64,000 nucleotides of DNA, from assembly GCA_030522415.1 (NCBI GenBank), contig CM060109.1:6718655-6782654 (forward strand), written 5' to 3'. The number at the start of each line of letters is the position of its first letter. The first letter of the stretch is position 1. Source of the DNA: Channallabes apus. Lineage: Eukaryota > Chordata > Actinopteri > Siluriformes > Clariidae. Below are positions 42,163-53,816 of this stretch, in pieces. The position numbers and the translations under genes are program-made. The notes beneath the pieces are model-generated. The model was not told the origin of the DNA. It worked only from the letters and a program-made list of their open reading frames with translations, and made no database searches.

Positions 42163-43130
42163 CCTCTCCAGAAAAGTTACCAGAAATAACTTCCTTTCGT
42201 GCTTTTACAGAAATGTATGTCCTTGTTATGTGTGTATTTTTATGTTTATCTGTGTTGCGGTCATATTATTACACATGTTTTGACGCGTAACTTTAGTTAG
42301 ATTATTCACTCACATCAGAAGTCCGATGATCTCTTTGTCTCTTGCACAAAGAGATTTGTGACTGCAAAGTGCTGGTAGGGGAGAGTGTAGCCAGACAACA
42401 CAGAATGGTGGTGTGTAAAATAACCCTGGTGGTGAGGAAGGTGAAGAGGACAAAGACAGAGCAGAGGACAAAGTGGTGGAAGCTGAGAAAGGAAGAATGT
42501 TGTGTAGTCTTTAGGGAGGAGTTGAGACAGGCTATGGGTGGTCAGGAGGTGCTTTCAGTCGACTAGACAACTACAGCCAATGTGATCAGGGAGACAGGTA
42601 GGAGGGAACTTGGTGTATCATCAGGTAAGGGAAAAGTGGACAAGGAGACTTGGTGGTGGAACGAGGAAGTCCAGGAGTGTATACAGGGAAAGAGGCTAGC
42701 TAAGAAGAAGTGGGACTCTGAGAGGACTGAAGAGAGTAGACAGGAGTACAGGGAGATGCAGCGTAAGGTGAAGGTAGAAGTGGCAAAGGCCAAACAAAGA
42801 GCATATGAGGACTTGTATGCTAGGCTGGACAGTAAGGAGGGAGAGGTGGATCTGTACAGGTTGGCGAGGCAGAGAGATAGAGATGGGAAGGATGTGCAGC
42901 AGGTTAGAGTGATTAAAGATAGAGATGGAAATGTACTGACAGATGCCAGGAGGGTGATGGGAAGATGGAAGGAGTACTTTGAGGAGTTGATGAATGAGGA
43001 AAACGAAAGAGAACAAAGAGTAGAAGAGGTGACTGTTGTGGAGCAGGAAGTAGCAAATATTAGTAAAAGTGAGGTGAGAAGATCATTGAAGAGGATGAAG
43101 AGTGGAAAGGCTGTTGGTCCTGATGACATA

Positions 43131-44740
43131 CAGTGGTGTGAAAAACTATTTGCCCCCCTCCTGATTTCTTATTCTTTTGCATGTTTGTCACACAAAATGT
43201 TTCTGATCATCAAACACATTTAACTATTAGTCAAAGATAACACAAGTAAACACAAAATGCAGTTTTTAAATGAGGGGTTTTATTATTTAGGGAGAAAAAA
43301 AATCCAAACCTACCTGACCCTGTGTGAAAAAGTAATTGCCCCCTGAACCTAATAACTGGTTGGGCCACCCTTAGCAGCAATTTTGCGTTTGCGATAACTT
43401 GCAACGAGTCTTTTACAGCGCTCTGGAGGAATTTTGGCCCACTCATCTGTGCAGAATTGTTGTAATTCAGCTTTATTTGAGGGTTTTCTAGCATGAACCG
43501 CCTTTTTAAGGTCATGCCACAACATCTCAATAGGATTCAGGTCAGGACTTTGACTAGGCCACTCCAAAGTCTTCATTTTGTTTTTCTTCAGCCATTCAGA
43601 GGTGGATTTGCTGGTGTGTTTTGGGTCATTGTCCTGCTGCAGCACCCAAGATCGCTTCAGCTTGAGTTGACGAACAGATGGCCGGACATTCTCCTTCAGG
43701 ATTTTTTGGTAGACAGTAGAATTCATGGTTCCATCTATCACAGCAAGCCTTCCAGGTCCTGAAGCAGCCAAACAACCCCAGACCATCACACTACCACCAC
43801 CATATTTTACTGTTGGTATGATGTTCTTTTTCTGAAATGCTGTGTTACTTTTACGCCAGATGTAACGGGACACGCACCTTCCAAAAAGTTAAACTTTTGT
43901 CTTGTCGGTCCACAAGGTATTTTCCCAAAAGTCTTGGCAATCATTGAGATGTTTTTTAGCAAAATTGAGACGTGCCTTAATGTTCTTTTTGCTTAAAAGT
44001 GGTTTGCGCCTTGGAAATCTGCCATGCAGGCCGTTTTTGCCCAGTCTCTTTCTTATGGTGGAGTCGTGAACACTGACCTTAATTGAGGCAAGTGAGGCCT
44101 GCAGTTCTTTAGATGTTGTCCTGGGGTCTTTTGTGGCCTCTCGGATGAGTCGTCTCTGCGCTCTTGGGGTAATTTTGGTCGGCCGGCCACTCCTGGGAAG
44201 GTTCACCACTGTTCCATGTTTTTGCCCTTTGTGGATAAAGCTCTCACTGTGGTTCGCTGGAGTCCCAAAGCTTTAGAAATGGCGTTATAACCTTTACCAG
44301 GCTGATAGATCTCAATTACTTTTGTTCTCATTTGTTCCTGAATTTCTTTGGATCTTGGCATGATGTCTAGCTTTTGAGGTGCTTTTGGTCTACTTCTCTG
44401 TGTCAGGTAGCTCCTATTTAAGTGATTTCTTGATTGAAACAGGTGTGGCAGTAATCAGGCCTGGGGGTGACTACAGAAATTGAACTCAAGTGTGATAAAC
44501 CACAGTTAAGTTATTTTTTAACAAGGGGGGCAATCACTTTTTCACACAGGGCCATGTAGATTTGGAGTTTTTTTTCTCCCTTAATAAAGTAAACCTTCAT
44601 TTAAAAACTGCATTTTGTGTTCAATTATGTTATCTTTGACTAATAGTTAACAGTTTTTGATGAGCAGAAACATTTAAGTGTGACAAACATGCAAAAGAAT
44701 AAGAAATCAGGAAGGGGGCAAATAGTTTTTCACACCACTG
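43131..44740 (-). mobile_element. Tc1-like transposon, copy 5, inside the RTE LINE
   Basis: Ends as in copy 2; target TA duplicated (43,129-30 and 44,741-42). Length 1,610 bp. Orientation is opposite to the host LINE. Its age must be less than that of the RTE insertion it disrupts. Confidence 0.97.
43349..44361 (-). pseudogene. Tc1-like transposase pseudogene in copy 5
   Basis: From ATG at 44,361 the frame is broken near 44,238 (a base lost in GATAAAGCTCTC). It has a nonsense TAA directly after LWTDKTKV near 43,889, where the other copies have Glu. It also lacks about 12 bp near the 3' end (RKRKIAAKGG instead of the longer [11 protein letters not shown]). LWTDETK has become LWTDKTK. The second Asp (QQDNDPKH) and Glu (LNPIE) remain. 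Confidence 0.93.
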
Positions 44741-45594
44741 TACCTGTGGAGGTATGGAAGTGCTTAGGAGAGGTGGCAGTAGAGTTTCTGACCAGTTTGT
44801 TTAACAATATCTTGGAGAGCGAGAGGATTCCAGAGGAATGCAGGAGAAGTGTATTGGTGCCGATTTTTAAGAACAAGGGAGATGTGCAGAGCTGTGGCAA
44901 TTACAGAGGCATAAAGCTAACGAGCCATACAATAAATGCATTTGTGAGCAGCAATATGGTTTTATGCCTAGAAAGAGTACATCAGATGCAGTATTTGCTT
45001 TGAGGATGCTGATGGAGAAGTACAGAGAAGGTAGTAAAGAGTTGCATTGTGTCTTTGTAGATTTAGAGAAAGCGTATGACAGGGTGCCGAGAGAGGAGCT
45101 GTGGTGTTGTATGAGGAAGTCTGGAGTGGCATAGAAGTATGTTAGAATGGTGCAGGACATGTATGAGGGTGCTAAGACAGTGGTAAGATGTTAAGATGTG
45201 CTATAGGTATGACAGAAGAGTTCAAGGTGGAGGTGGGTCTGCATCAAGGATCGGCTCTAAGCCCCTTTTTATTTTCTCTGGTGATGGACAGGATGACAGA
45301 TGAGGTAAGACAGGAGTCTTCATGGACTATGATGTTTGCAGATGACATTCTGCTTTGTAGCGAGAGCAGGGAACAGGTGGAAGGCTTCTAGAGGAAGACC
45401 AAAGAGGAGATTTATGGATGCAGTGAGAGAGGAAATTAAGTTAGTTGGTGTGAGAGAAGAGGATGCAGAGAATAGGGTTAGATGGAGGCAGATGATTCGC
45501 TGTGGCGACCCCTGAAAGGGAACAGCCGAAAGACAAGAAGAAGAAGCATTCAGAAATTAAGTAACAACAACAACAACAACAACAACAGTCATTT

Positions 45595-45975
45595 GTTATC
45601 AGTTCTTGCAGGACATTATTGTGTGGAATGAATTTGAAAAACCCATCAAGGACCATGATGAAACTGTCTCTCATGAAGACCTTCCCAGGAAAACAAGACC
45701 AAAACTGAGCTCTGCTGCAGAGGAGACGTTCATTTAGAGTCACCAGCCTCAGAAATCACCAATTAACAACCAGCACCTCAGATTAGAGCCGTTATGAAGC
45801 TTTATAGAGCAGAAGCAGCAGATCTCAATATCTCAATATCAACTGTTCAAAAGGAGATTATTGTGTATTTTCGATAAATGCCTTAAGTATTGTTTTAAAG
45901 TGTAGAAAGAAATCTTTCACAGCAGGAAAGATCATGGAGTTATAAGGTGTGTCCAAACTTTTGACTGGTAGTGTT
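45595..45975 (+). mobile_element. Tc1-like relic (third family)
   Basis: Plus-strand text reads FEKPIKDHDETVSHEDLPRK, then TRPKLSSAAEETFI, SHQPQKS and INNQHLRLEPL across stops: the DNA-binding part of a Tc1-like transposase. It ends with GGTGTGTCCAAACTTTTGAC and TGGTAGTGTT, a terminal inverted repeat. The catalytic domain and the opposite end are missing. Confidence 0.72.
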
Positions 45976-47190
45976 GACTACTGTATATATGCGTGTGTGT
46001 GTGTGTGTGTGTGTGAGTGTATTTCAAAAGATGTGTTTAAATTTTTATATTTCAAATGAAGTATTTTAAGTAGTTGTATATTTTCTTAAATATAATTAGC
46101 CAATAATTATATTTGCCAATAATATTTATTTGTCAGTCATTACAGTTTAAAAATGTAAATAAAAAAGGACAAGAGGGTGATTTCATATACAGTATAATGA
46201 CTGTGTACAGACCATTGTGAATGTTCAAAAATGATCAAAGGTAAAATGTTTGTAATAGTTGCCCTTAAATACTTCAAACAATGTAAACAATACAGCTGAT
46301 ACAGACAAATCATACAATCAAACATTGCTAATAAATCACTGCTGTTCAATCGAAATGAATCGAATTTCACAATGTCTAAAAATCTACTCAGATCAGATGA
46401 TTCACAGGTCTAATAACAACACGTTCTCAACGTTTCTCTTACTACACATAGATTGTGTAAAGCGTTTGCGGTACAAGTACCTGTGCACGAGCTGTTACAG
46501 GAATAATGATGTCTAAGAACACGTACAGTACATTGATATAATGTACACGAATATATCATTCGTGTTCTGATTTGAGACAACAAAGAACAACATGTGACAG
46601 CCCATGTGGTTATACGTATTATAATAATCACACATTCTCCATTTAAAGAAAAATGATTAGAGTGTGATCTCATAGCTCACACCACATGCATTAGAAATTG
46701 AACAGGAATGATTTCATCCACATTGAGATAAGTTGACACTGTAATGCTACACATTCTCCTGTCTGCGCTCAGTCACAGGATGTCCACACTGTCCTGTTGC
46801 CGAGTCAGCATGTCAGATTTACAGCACTATGCGTGTTATATGAGTCGTGCTATTAGTGTATCATCTTTCCTGTTATGAGAAAGTGTGCGTGATGTGCTTA
46901 AGCACACTGGAGAATGAGTGAAAACAGGAAACAGGTGGGTTTTCAGGTAGAGGCAGTGGTCTAATAAAATGCTAATAGTTAATTTTGGACATTAGTGGTA
47001 TAGTAGTGAGATCAATATCGATGTTCATAAACATAATAGACATCTTAATGGCACATCATGATTGAATTCTTGAATTCTGATTGGTCAGAAGTGCAGCTGC
47101 AAATCACCACAGTATTTAAATTTTAACCGCTCATTTACACCACAGTGGCTGAGCAATATTATTTAACACACACACTCCGCTTAGGAGCTA
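45976..47190. other. Unassigned sequence
   Basis: GT tract at about 45,991-46,016. No ORF over 90 codons with recognisable content; no repeat ends noticed. Confidence 0.5.
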
Positions 47191-47467
47191 CTCAATTCAA
47201 TTCAATTTTATTTCTATAGCACTATTGACATTGTCGCAAAGCAGCTTTACATCAATCAAAATAATTATTGATGCTTGTATGAAATGTGAATGTGTATGAA
47301 TCAAAGTGATAAGATTGTCCCCCAGAGGTGGAAAGAGTAATCAAATTTCAGTACTGTTACTTCAGTGAAATTTTACTTAAGTACAAGTAAAGTTACAATT
47401 ATAAAAATCTACTCAAGTAAAAGTAAAAAGTAGCTTATTAAAAAATGTTACCGAGTTACTTTATTTA

Positions 47468-47498
<31 letters not shown>

Positions 47499-48868
47499 TG
47501 GGGGGTGGGGGGTGGGGATGAGGCATTCTAGTGTAGTTCAAAAAAGATGAGCAGATATAAATCTCAAACTAGTTGTCTTTAACTGAAGGAACACCTTTGC
47601 ATAATAAAGCTGTTGTCTTTCTTGTGCTTGAAAATCAAAGTGGTCACTTAAATATGGTGTTACGTCCCAGTCTAGGGTCATACAGCAAAAGACTGGTTCA
47701 GGAGGAGGAGGATCAGATTCAGGGTGGACCCAAAATAAAATGAAATAAAATAAAATAAAATAAACAAAATGGGATTTATATTTAGTAGCTAGATTTCCTG
47801 CCAAAAAATGAATAAATAAATAAATAATATAAAAACCCACAAACAAAAATACAGGTACCTTCCCGGACTCCCTAAACCAAAAAACAGTGAACAACTTCCC
47901 TCTTCCCAAAATAAATGGCAGCCACGCCCCTACTACTAGTGAGTGCACAGACATACAGTGAAATTATCTACAAATATATACAAAGACCAACCAAACCAAA
48001 GGGACAAAGCAATAATCAAAGTCAATGGGAGGCAAAAAGTCAAACCGGAAAACACAACCAAATATCAAAACGCCAAAATCACAATCTCTTTCCTCTTTCC
48101 CGCGTCTCTCTCCGGTTTATATATGGTCGCGCTAGTCGATGACGTCACTCTCAAGGCGAAAGCGACCGTGTGGAAGGTCAGGAAGATGCCGATGTGGCTC
48201 TGTCCCCGGGACAGTCAGAAAACCTGGAGTGGAGTCTGGAGCGGCGCGCGACCAGGACATGATACACACACGCGAGCGTAATATTATCATTATTTTAGCA
48301 TTTTCATTAATTTATTTTATACTCAGTAGCAAATATGATTTAAAATGTAGCGAATTACAATACTTCAAACAAAACGTACTTAAGTAAAAGTAAAATTACA
48401 GATTTTAAAAACTACTTTAAAAAGTAGAAAAACACAAAAAAAAACTACTCAATTACAGTAACGCGAGTAAATGTAATTCGTTACTTTCCACCTCTGTTGT
48501 CCCCGATGAAGAAGCTGAGGACGACGGCGACAATGGCAAGGAAAAACTCCCTGAAGTGGTAATACACAGGAAGAAACCTTGAGAGGAACCAGACTCAACA
48601 GAGAACCCATCCTCATCTGGTTAATAACAGATACAGTAGCAGGGATTGATCTTCAGTCGTACTGTGGATGACTAGGAGGCTGGAAGTTCAAGTACTGTAT
48701 TAAAGAAGATGTGTTTAAGTTAAAATGAAGTCCAGTTTGTTATTGGAGGCTCAAGTAGACAGTAGGAAACTCTAGTCCTGAACTATTGAGTGACTGAAGT
48801 CACAAATCCTCAGAGAACAGCTGTCAACATCAGCCGAGGCCAGGACAGTCTTCATGTACTCGTCTTTT
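47191..48868 (-). mobile_element. L2/CR1-type LINE 3' end, split by a hAT element
   Basis: 47,191-47,322 has the (TTCAA)n tail, CGCAAAGCAGCTTTACATCA and TGTGTATGAATCAAAG. 48,497-48,868 continues with GGCAAGGAAAAACTCCCTGA, GGAAGAAACCTTGAGAGGAA and GTCCTGAACTATTGAG. Both halves match 41,434-41,870 with the hAT removed. Confidence 0.88.
47323..48496. mobile_element. Non-autonomous hAT element, 1,174 bp
   Basis: The terminal repeats share CAGAGGTGGAAAG at both ends and are flanked by an exact 8-bp duplication TTGTCCCC (47,315-47,322 and 48,497-48,504). An 8-bp duplication defines the hAT superfamily. Subterminal zones contain AGTACTGTTACTTCAGTGAA and AAGTAAAAGTAAA-type repeats common at fish hAT ends. 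No transposase frame is present; the 138-codon minus frame at 47,538-47,954 has no hAT motif. Confidence 0.93.
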
Positions 48869-50710
48869 TGCGACCCTGGCTTCAGAAAGTAAAAGTCTTT
48901 AATAAAAGACATATAGTGTTTATTCCATCCATTGACATTGACTTGAACTGATTAGTGAATTTGACCATTTTGTGCTGGTTTTGTTAATGGATGGAACAAG
49001 TATATGGCAGGACTTTTACCCTCTGAAACCGGGGTGTTCACCTCTACTGCTTTTATTTTATTTTTTATTTTTTTGCCCTCTGTGAGCTTTGCCTCTTATG
49101 TACCTTTGTTGCCGTTGGAAAAGGCAAATCAGCTGTACAATGAACATACTTGCTAATTTACAAGTAGTGAAGATTTTCACGAGAGTTTACACTTTCTCTG
49201 TGAACCTATTTTCCCCCCGAACATCATGAAAGAGAACTGCTATGATGTAAGCGCTAACAGAAACTTAAGAAATCATATTTCACGTCAGGACATGCTGTTA
49301 TAGGAAAAGAAGCAACCTTTGGATTCCCTTGTCAATTATTTTCCTACATCAGATACATAGTGTGTCAAAACAGAAAATGGATGAAACAGTCTCATTTAAA
49401 ATTGCGCAATACATATTTTGAACGTGAATATGTAATATTACTTAGAAATATTCATGCAGAATTCTGAGATGTAACTCCTACACTAAATCCTGGTAAATCT
49501 GAGTAATTTCTGTATGTATTCTACATTTGTAAAAGCCAAATGAAATATTTAAAATGATAGTAATAGTAATGTGTTTACTACGGTGGGAAAACTTTATTTT
49601 ATATTTAAACTACTTCATGAAATTTTCGGTAATTTAGCAAATTTCTTTCCGCCAGATTTACCTGACCAATGGAGTAAATTTATCAACAATGGAAAATATC
49701 ACCCCAAGCCTCAAACATCACCATTTTTAAGCAATAAACTTGCCACAACATAGTTTCTCTACATACAAAATACCGACAAGTAAGCAAAGTTGGTAAACAA
49801 ATACTCATAATAATGCAGAAATCGGTAAAGCGGTAAAAAAAGTATTTCAATACATAGTATAGCAAAACTGACATATCTGTACAGCAAATTCATTAAGATT
49901 TTCTAAAATTACCTCAATCGTAGTCAACAGTTAATATATAAATAACAATAGAACCATGTGCCATAAACCATGTGTCTTAGTAACTTCATAAGTTATGTGT
50001 ATCCACTTATAACTTATATAAGATTACCTCTCCAGAATCAGTCGATGCATTGGTTGAAATCATGTTTTTGTGGTTAATGACTGAGATTATGATTATATTA
50101 TAACCAAAATCTAAACATATACACAATTCACCATCCTCCTATAACAATATGGCAGCAAGTAAATTACCGTAGACAGGCTGGTGACTTTCAGAATGTGGTG
50201 GCTGAAAATTACCCCGTGGCCGTAAATACCCCCACTTTCCCTGTTCACCTGGATAAAAACCTGCAGTATTTACCCCCAAACTCCAGTTTATTCATGACTT
50301 CTCCTCACTATTATGAAGAAAAGTCGGTCACAGCTTGTAACTCTAGATAAAATAATGCAATTGTTCTTCAGTTCATTTTAATGTCAGAGATTTTGGCGTG
50401 AAGTTGTGGGCACTGATACTGAACTCATGGAGCATTGTGACCTTTTCATATCGAGCTATTTTTGCAGCACAGAAGCCACAAGATGGTAAACACTAATAGA
50501 AAGCATCCAAAGCCTCCGCTCATGATAAGTTTCTAATATTTCCTATCATTAGATTAAAGTTGATCAAATATCAGACTACTGAAGCTGTGTCTAGACACCT
50601 TAAATACTTTCATGCTGAGTAGTTTTACTGTAGTGGGAGGAAATGATGCTAATTGTCAAGATTAATTTATTAAAAAAAAAAAAAAAGGAGACAAACCATC
50701 TGAATATAGA
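48869..50710. other. Unassigned, repeat-poor sequence
   Basis: No gene, SINE or transposon end was noticed. It is AT-rich with no long simple repeats. Confidence 0.45.
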
Positions 50711-51292
50711 TATACAGTACAATATGCAGGACTGTGCAAAAGTCTTAGGCACCCTGCTTGGCTTTATTATATGTCTTTATTTTATGACTTCATCATTAAG
50801 TAAACATTTCCAAACATTAGTATTCCAGAAATTGGACAATTATGCAAAAAGACCACAAAAAAAAACCCAAACCCAGAAAGCTTCTATGTTTTGTTGCATG
50901 AAAATGTTTTTTTGTAGGTGTGATAAAGTGCTCAAAAGGACTGTGTGTGGTTCTGCAGGATGTTCAGTAATACTAGGCAATAAAATTGCACTAATTATAC
51001 CTGCAAATAAATTTTAATTAATGACCGGTCACAACAATTATTGAGTTTGTTTCGCTAATAATTACCTGCTATAATTTACTGTTTTTTTTAAATTGTATTT
51101 TTGAATGGAGGAACTTTTATTTTAAAGACAGCCTTGCTTTACAGCAAGCATGTGTACATTACTGTACATTACTGTATAGGAAACTGTAATGACTGAAATG
51201 AGACTAAAATACATTTAGAAGTCTAATATTTGGATTAATGTACTCATAGAAAAAAAATTTTATACATTAAGTTAAAGTCAAGATAATTTTCC

Positions 51293-51335
<43 letters not shown>

Positions 51336-52034
51336 ATAGATAGTATAATATAAGTTAATAATGGACCAGTCATCATTCATTTATTTCATCTCACATTTTT
51401 TTCAATGAAAGATTTTTGCCCATGAATTTTTAACAATCCAAGACAAATACGCTGATAAGGTCTAAAGTAATGGCACCCTATAACAGAAGGTAGAGGTAGT
51501 TTGTGTCTTTGGTCCACTGTATGCTGCAGTGGCTGAGCTGCAGCATTAACATATACTGTAGCACACACACACACACACACACACACTGAGAGCATACTCT
51601 TGGTAAGTTGAGGTTAAGATGAGGATTCATTTATTTAAAATGGTCTCTTTTTAAAAGTCTAAATATACTGTACGTCCCTACAGACGATGGAGGACAGCTT
51701 TAGACGTGTCATTTCCACAACATAAAAATGTCACTTCTTTACTGCCCACTGTTTTTCTAATACGGACTACATCAAAATAATTTTACAATTGTACAATTTC
51801 CTGTTTAGTCTTTATTAGTTATGAATTCTCTACACTGCATGCACTGTTTTTTTATTTATTTGCTGCGTGCTTTAATGAAACATTATATGACATCTCATCC
51901 ATAATACTGATCATAAACGTGTGATAGTCTGGAAAAAACTCAAGCTCAATTCGAAAAACAGCCAAAAAAATCATTATAAAAATTGTATGTTTAATAAGGT
52001 TTATTTATGAAGTTCTTCCAACAATATATCAGTA
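50711..52034. other. Unassigned; possible Tc1-like end at its left edge
   Basis: GGACTGTGCAAAAGTCTTAG at about 50,729 resembles the ends of the MITE at 52,035, but no matching opposite end was found. An (ATT)n tract lies at about 51,294-51,333 and (CA)n at about 51,563-51,586. Confidence 0.4.
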
Positions 52035-52434
52035 CTGTGCAAAAGTCTTAACCCCCCCCCATTATTTGTTAAAATTTAAGTAGATGATGTAGAAATAAAG
52101 AAATGGGAATCAGTGGTTCACTGTAACAAGCTGAAAAGGACTAAAGATGCCATTTAACCTCAGCAGCGACCTCATTTCCCCTCTCGTCTGTTCCAACCAC
52201 TCATCATCTGCACCTGTTTCTCACTGGGTCATGTCTTAAGTTAGATGGGTTTCAACACTTGAGTGATTCTTAGATCCTACAATGGATTGGCACCCTGTCC
52301 AGGGTGTACCCTACCTCATGCCCTAAGTCTCCTGGGATAGGCTCCAAGCCCCCTGCGACCCTGATTACAGGAGAAAGTCTGACTCTTTGTAAGCAAAATA
52401 TGAAGAAATCAGAAGACTCAAGACTTTTGCACTG
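52035..52434. mobile_element. 400-bp TA-flanked MITE containing a SINE piece
   Basis: Left end CTGTGCAAAAGTCTT and right end, reversed, CAGTGCAAAAGTCTT; TA on both sides (52,033-34 and 52,435-36). This is consistent with a non-autonomous Tc1/mariner-type element. A V-SINE 3' fragment occupies 52,277-52,370. Confidence 0.7.
52277..52370 (+). mobile_element. V-SINE 3' fragment inside the MITE
   Basis: ATTGGCACCCTGTCCAGGGT, GTACCCTACCTCATGCCCTA and AGTCTCCTGGGATAGGCTCC are the 3' part of the family seen reversed at 31.9 kb. Confidence 0.8.
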
Positions 52435-52977
52435 TATATATTGACAGCACAGCTATTAAAAAACAACAACAACAACAACAACAACATAATTGTGATTTAC
52501 TTTTTAGTTTGGTGAAATAGAAATTTGACTTTAATTCACATTGGTGAGCGGTCTTTTTTTTTTTTTATCAAATGTTTTTTTATTGCTTTTGTATTTTATG
52601 TAGTTTGTGTTAAATTAAACTCAGTTGCATTTCATGTTCCACTTCAGAAAATCATTCAGATTTCTGAACTATATTTGGTTGAAAATGTTTCAAACACTGA
52701 TTTGCATTCTTCCTGGAAGGTCATGTGAACATTTCCCCTGAAAGAAAAACCCTCTTTCAGGTTTTCCCATGAGGAACAAATTAAAGAAACTCATTTCTCC
52801 TTACTTACTCAGTTTCTAGTAAGTTACAGGTTCACCGATAATGAACTTCTGAAGCCGTTTGAATTAAACATAGTAAAGATGTTGCAATTATTAAAATTTC
52901 AAGGAGGGCTTAGAAACTGTTGGTCTGTTGGTGAAGCTGTTCATCATCTCAAAAACAATCAGAACAACACATTCCTC

Positions 52978-53021
<44 letters not shown>

Positions 53022-53023
53022 TC

Positions 53024-53061
<38 letters not shown>
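52978..53061. repeat. Palindromic (TTA)n-TTTC-(ATA)n microsatellite
   Basis: About 44 bp of ATT repeats is followed, after TTTC, by about 38 bp of AAT repeats, so the two halves are complementary and can fold into a long A/T hairpin. Confidence 0.95.
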
Positions 53062-53063
<2 letters not shown>

Positions 53064-53380
53064 CATTTAATGAAAATGTCAAACGCTGTCCTCTGCTGGA
53101 TAAATGTGTCATCAACATGAAAAAATATAGGATGACAATTTATGATTAACATATTTGTATTGTAATGTTTTTTTTGCTTCTTTAGACATTCATTTAAAAA
53201 TGTATTAAGAAAAAGTTAATAGGTTTAGACTTAATTAAAATAAATTGCATTAAATTAAATTGAATTAAATTACACATACTTTATTAAATTAAGTTGAATA
53301 TATTTAGATTTCATTTCATTTCTTCCCTCACCCACTAATTTACAGTATATTTCATCTAATCATCTCATTACAGTAAACTA

Positions 53381-53816
53381 CAGACACTGCCTGGACAAAA
53401 AAAAAAAAAAGAAAGAAAGTCACACGTTCTACAACTATAATGTTGGACCTTCTTTTTCCACCAAAAAAGATCTCCCATCATATTTCTCCAAGATGATGCT
53501 TCACCGCTATCCTTCCAGGTTTTAATAATGCGTCTTAACCCAATGTTAGTAATCTCCTTAGTTGTTTTCTTTGCTAGATGCAGGATAATAATTTGACTCT
53601 TCTGAAACAGAGTAACATTTTTGCCACGATCACAGGATACGTCTTCTATCATGGTTGTTTAAGAAATGGAGAAGCTCCTCACTACGTTAGTTAGGGTTAA
53701 ATAACTTGTTGCAGCTGAACCACATTAATCACTGCAGTAATTATCCAATGGAAGCCTCTAAACTATTCGATTAGATAAATGCAGATGGCAATGTTTTTTT
53801 TTTTGGATGTCCAGTA
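53381..53816 (-). mobile_element. Tc1-like element, internally deleted (fourth family)
   Basis: The left end CACTGCCTGGACAAAAAAAA and a right end ending TTTTTTTGGATGTCCAG(TA) form weak terminal repeats. The minus strand encodes MIEDVSCDRGKNVTLFQKSQ, IIILHLAKKTTKEIT and RRIIKTWKDSGEASSWR, an N-terminal DNA-binding region of a Tc1-like transposase. The catalytic domain is deleted. The right end abuts the next element at the TA 53,815-53,816. Confidence 0.7.

Larger units (their letters stand above)
42345..45530 (+). pseudogene. RTE endonuclease/reverse transcriptase pseudogene
   Basis: Blocks in order: KVLVGESVARQHRMVV (end of endonuclease), WWWNEEVQECI and KKKWDSERTEESRQ (linker), VMGRWKEYFEELMNEENERE, RRSLKRMKSGKAVGPDD (RT start), the Tc1 interruption, CRRSVLVPIFKNKGDVQSCG NYRGIKL, FVDLEKAYDRVPREEL (first RT Asp), HQGSALSPFLFSLVMD, TMMFADDILL (FADD, about 45,331-45,354) and SREQVEGF. 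It then jumps to RKTKEEIYGC-type text, so most of the thumb and C-terminal region is deleted near 45,390. Stops at 42,564 and 45,134 and frameshifts show it is dead even apart from the Tc1 insertion. Confidence 0.92.
42345..45541 (+). mobile_element. RTE-clade LINE split by a Tc1 element
   Basis: Two LINE pieces, 42,345-43,130 and 44,741-45,541, rejoin exactly across the Tc1 copy at 43,131-44,740: the reading AVGPDDI on the left continues as PVEVWKCLGEVAVEF on the right. The 5' end is truncated inside the endonuclease region. The 3' end reads GCTGTGGCGACCCCTGAAAG, then GGAACAGCCG and (AAG)n, the usual RTE terminus. Confidence 0.92.

Noticed and set aside
41800..42340. Endogenous retrovirus or LTR element near the LINE tails
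   Set aside because: No primer-binding site, LTR pair or gag/pol motif is visible; sequence matches the LINE 3' UTR instead.
42563..43129. 188-codon minus-strand Ser/Leu-rich ORF
   Set aside because: Antisense of the RTE LINE coding region on the plus strand.
47538..47954. 138-codon minus-strand ORF inside the hAT element
   Set aside because: Low-complexity with Phe-Ile-Leu runs from AAAAT repeats and no hAT transposase motif.
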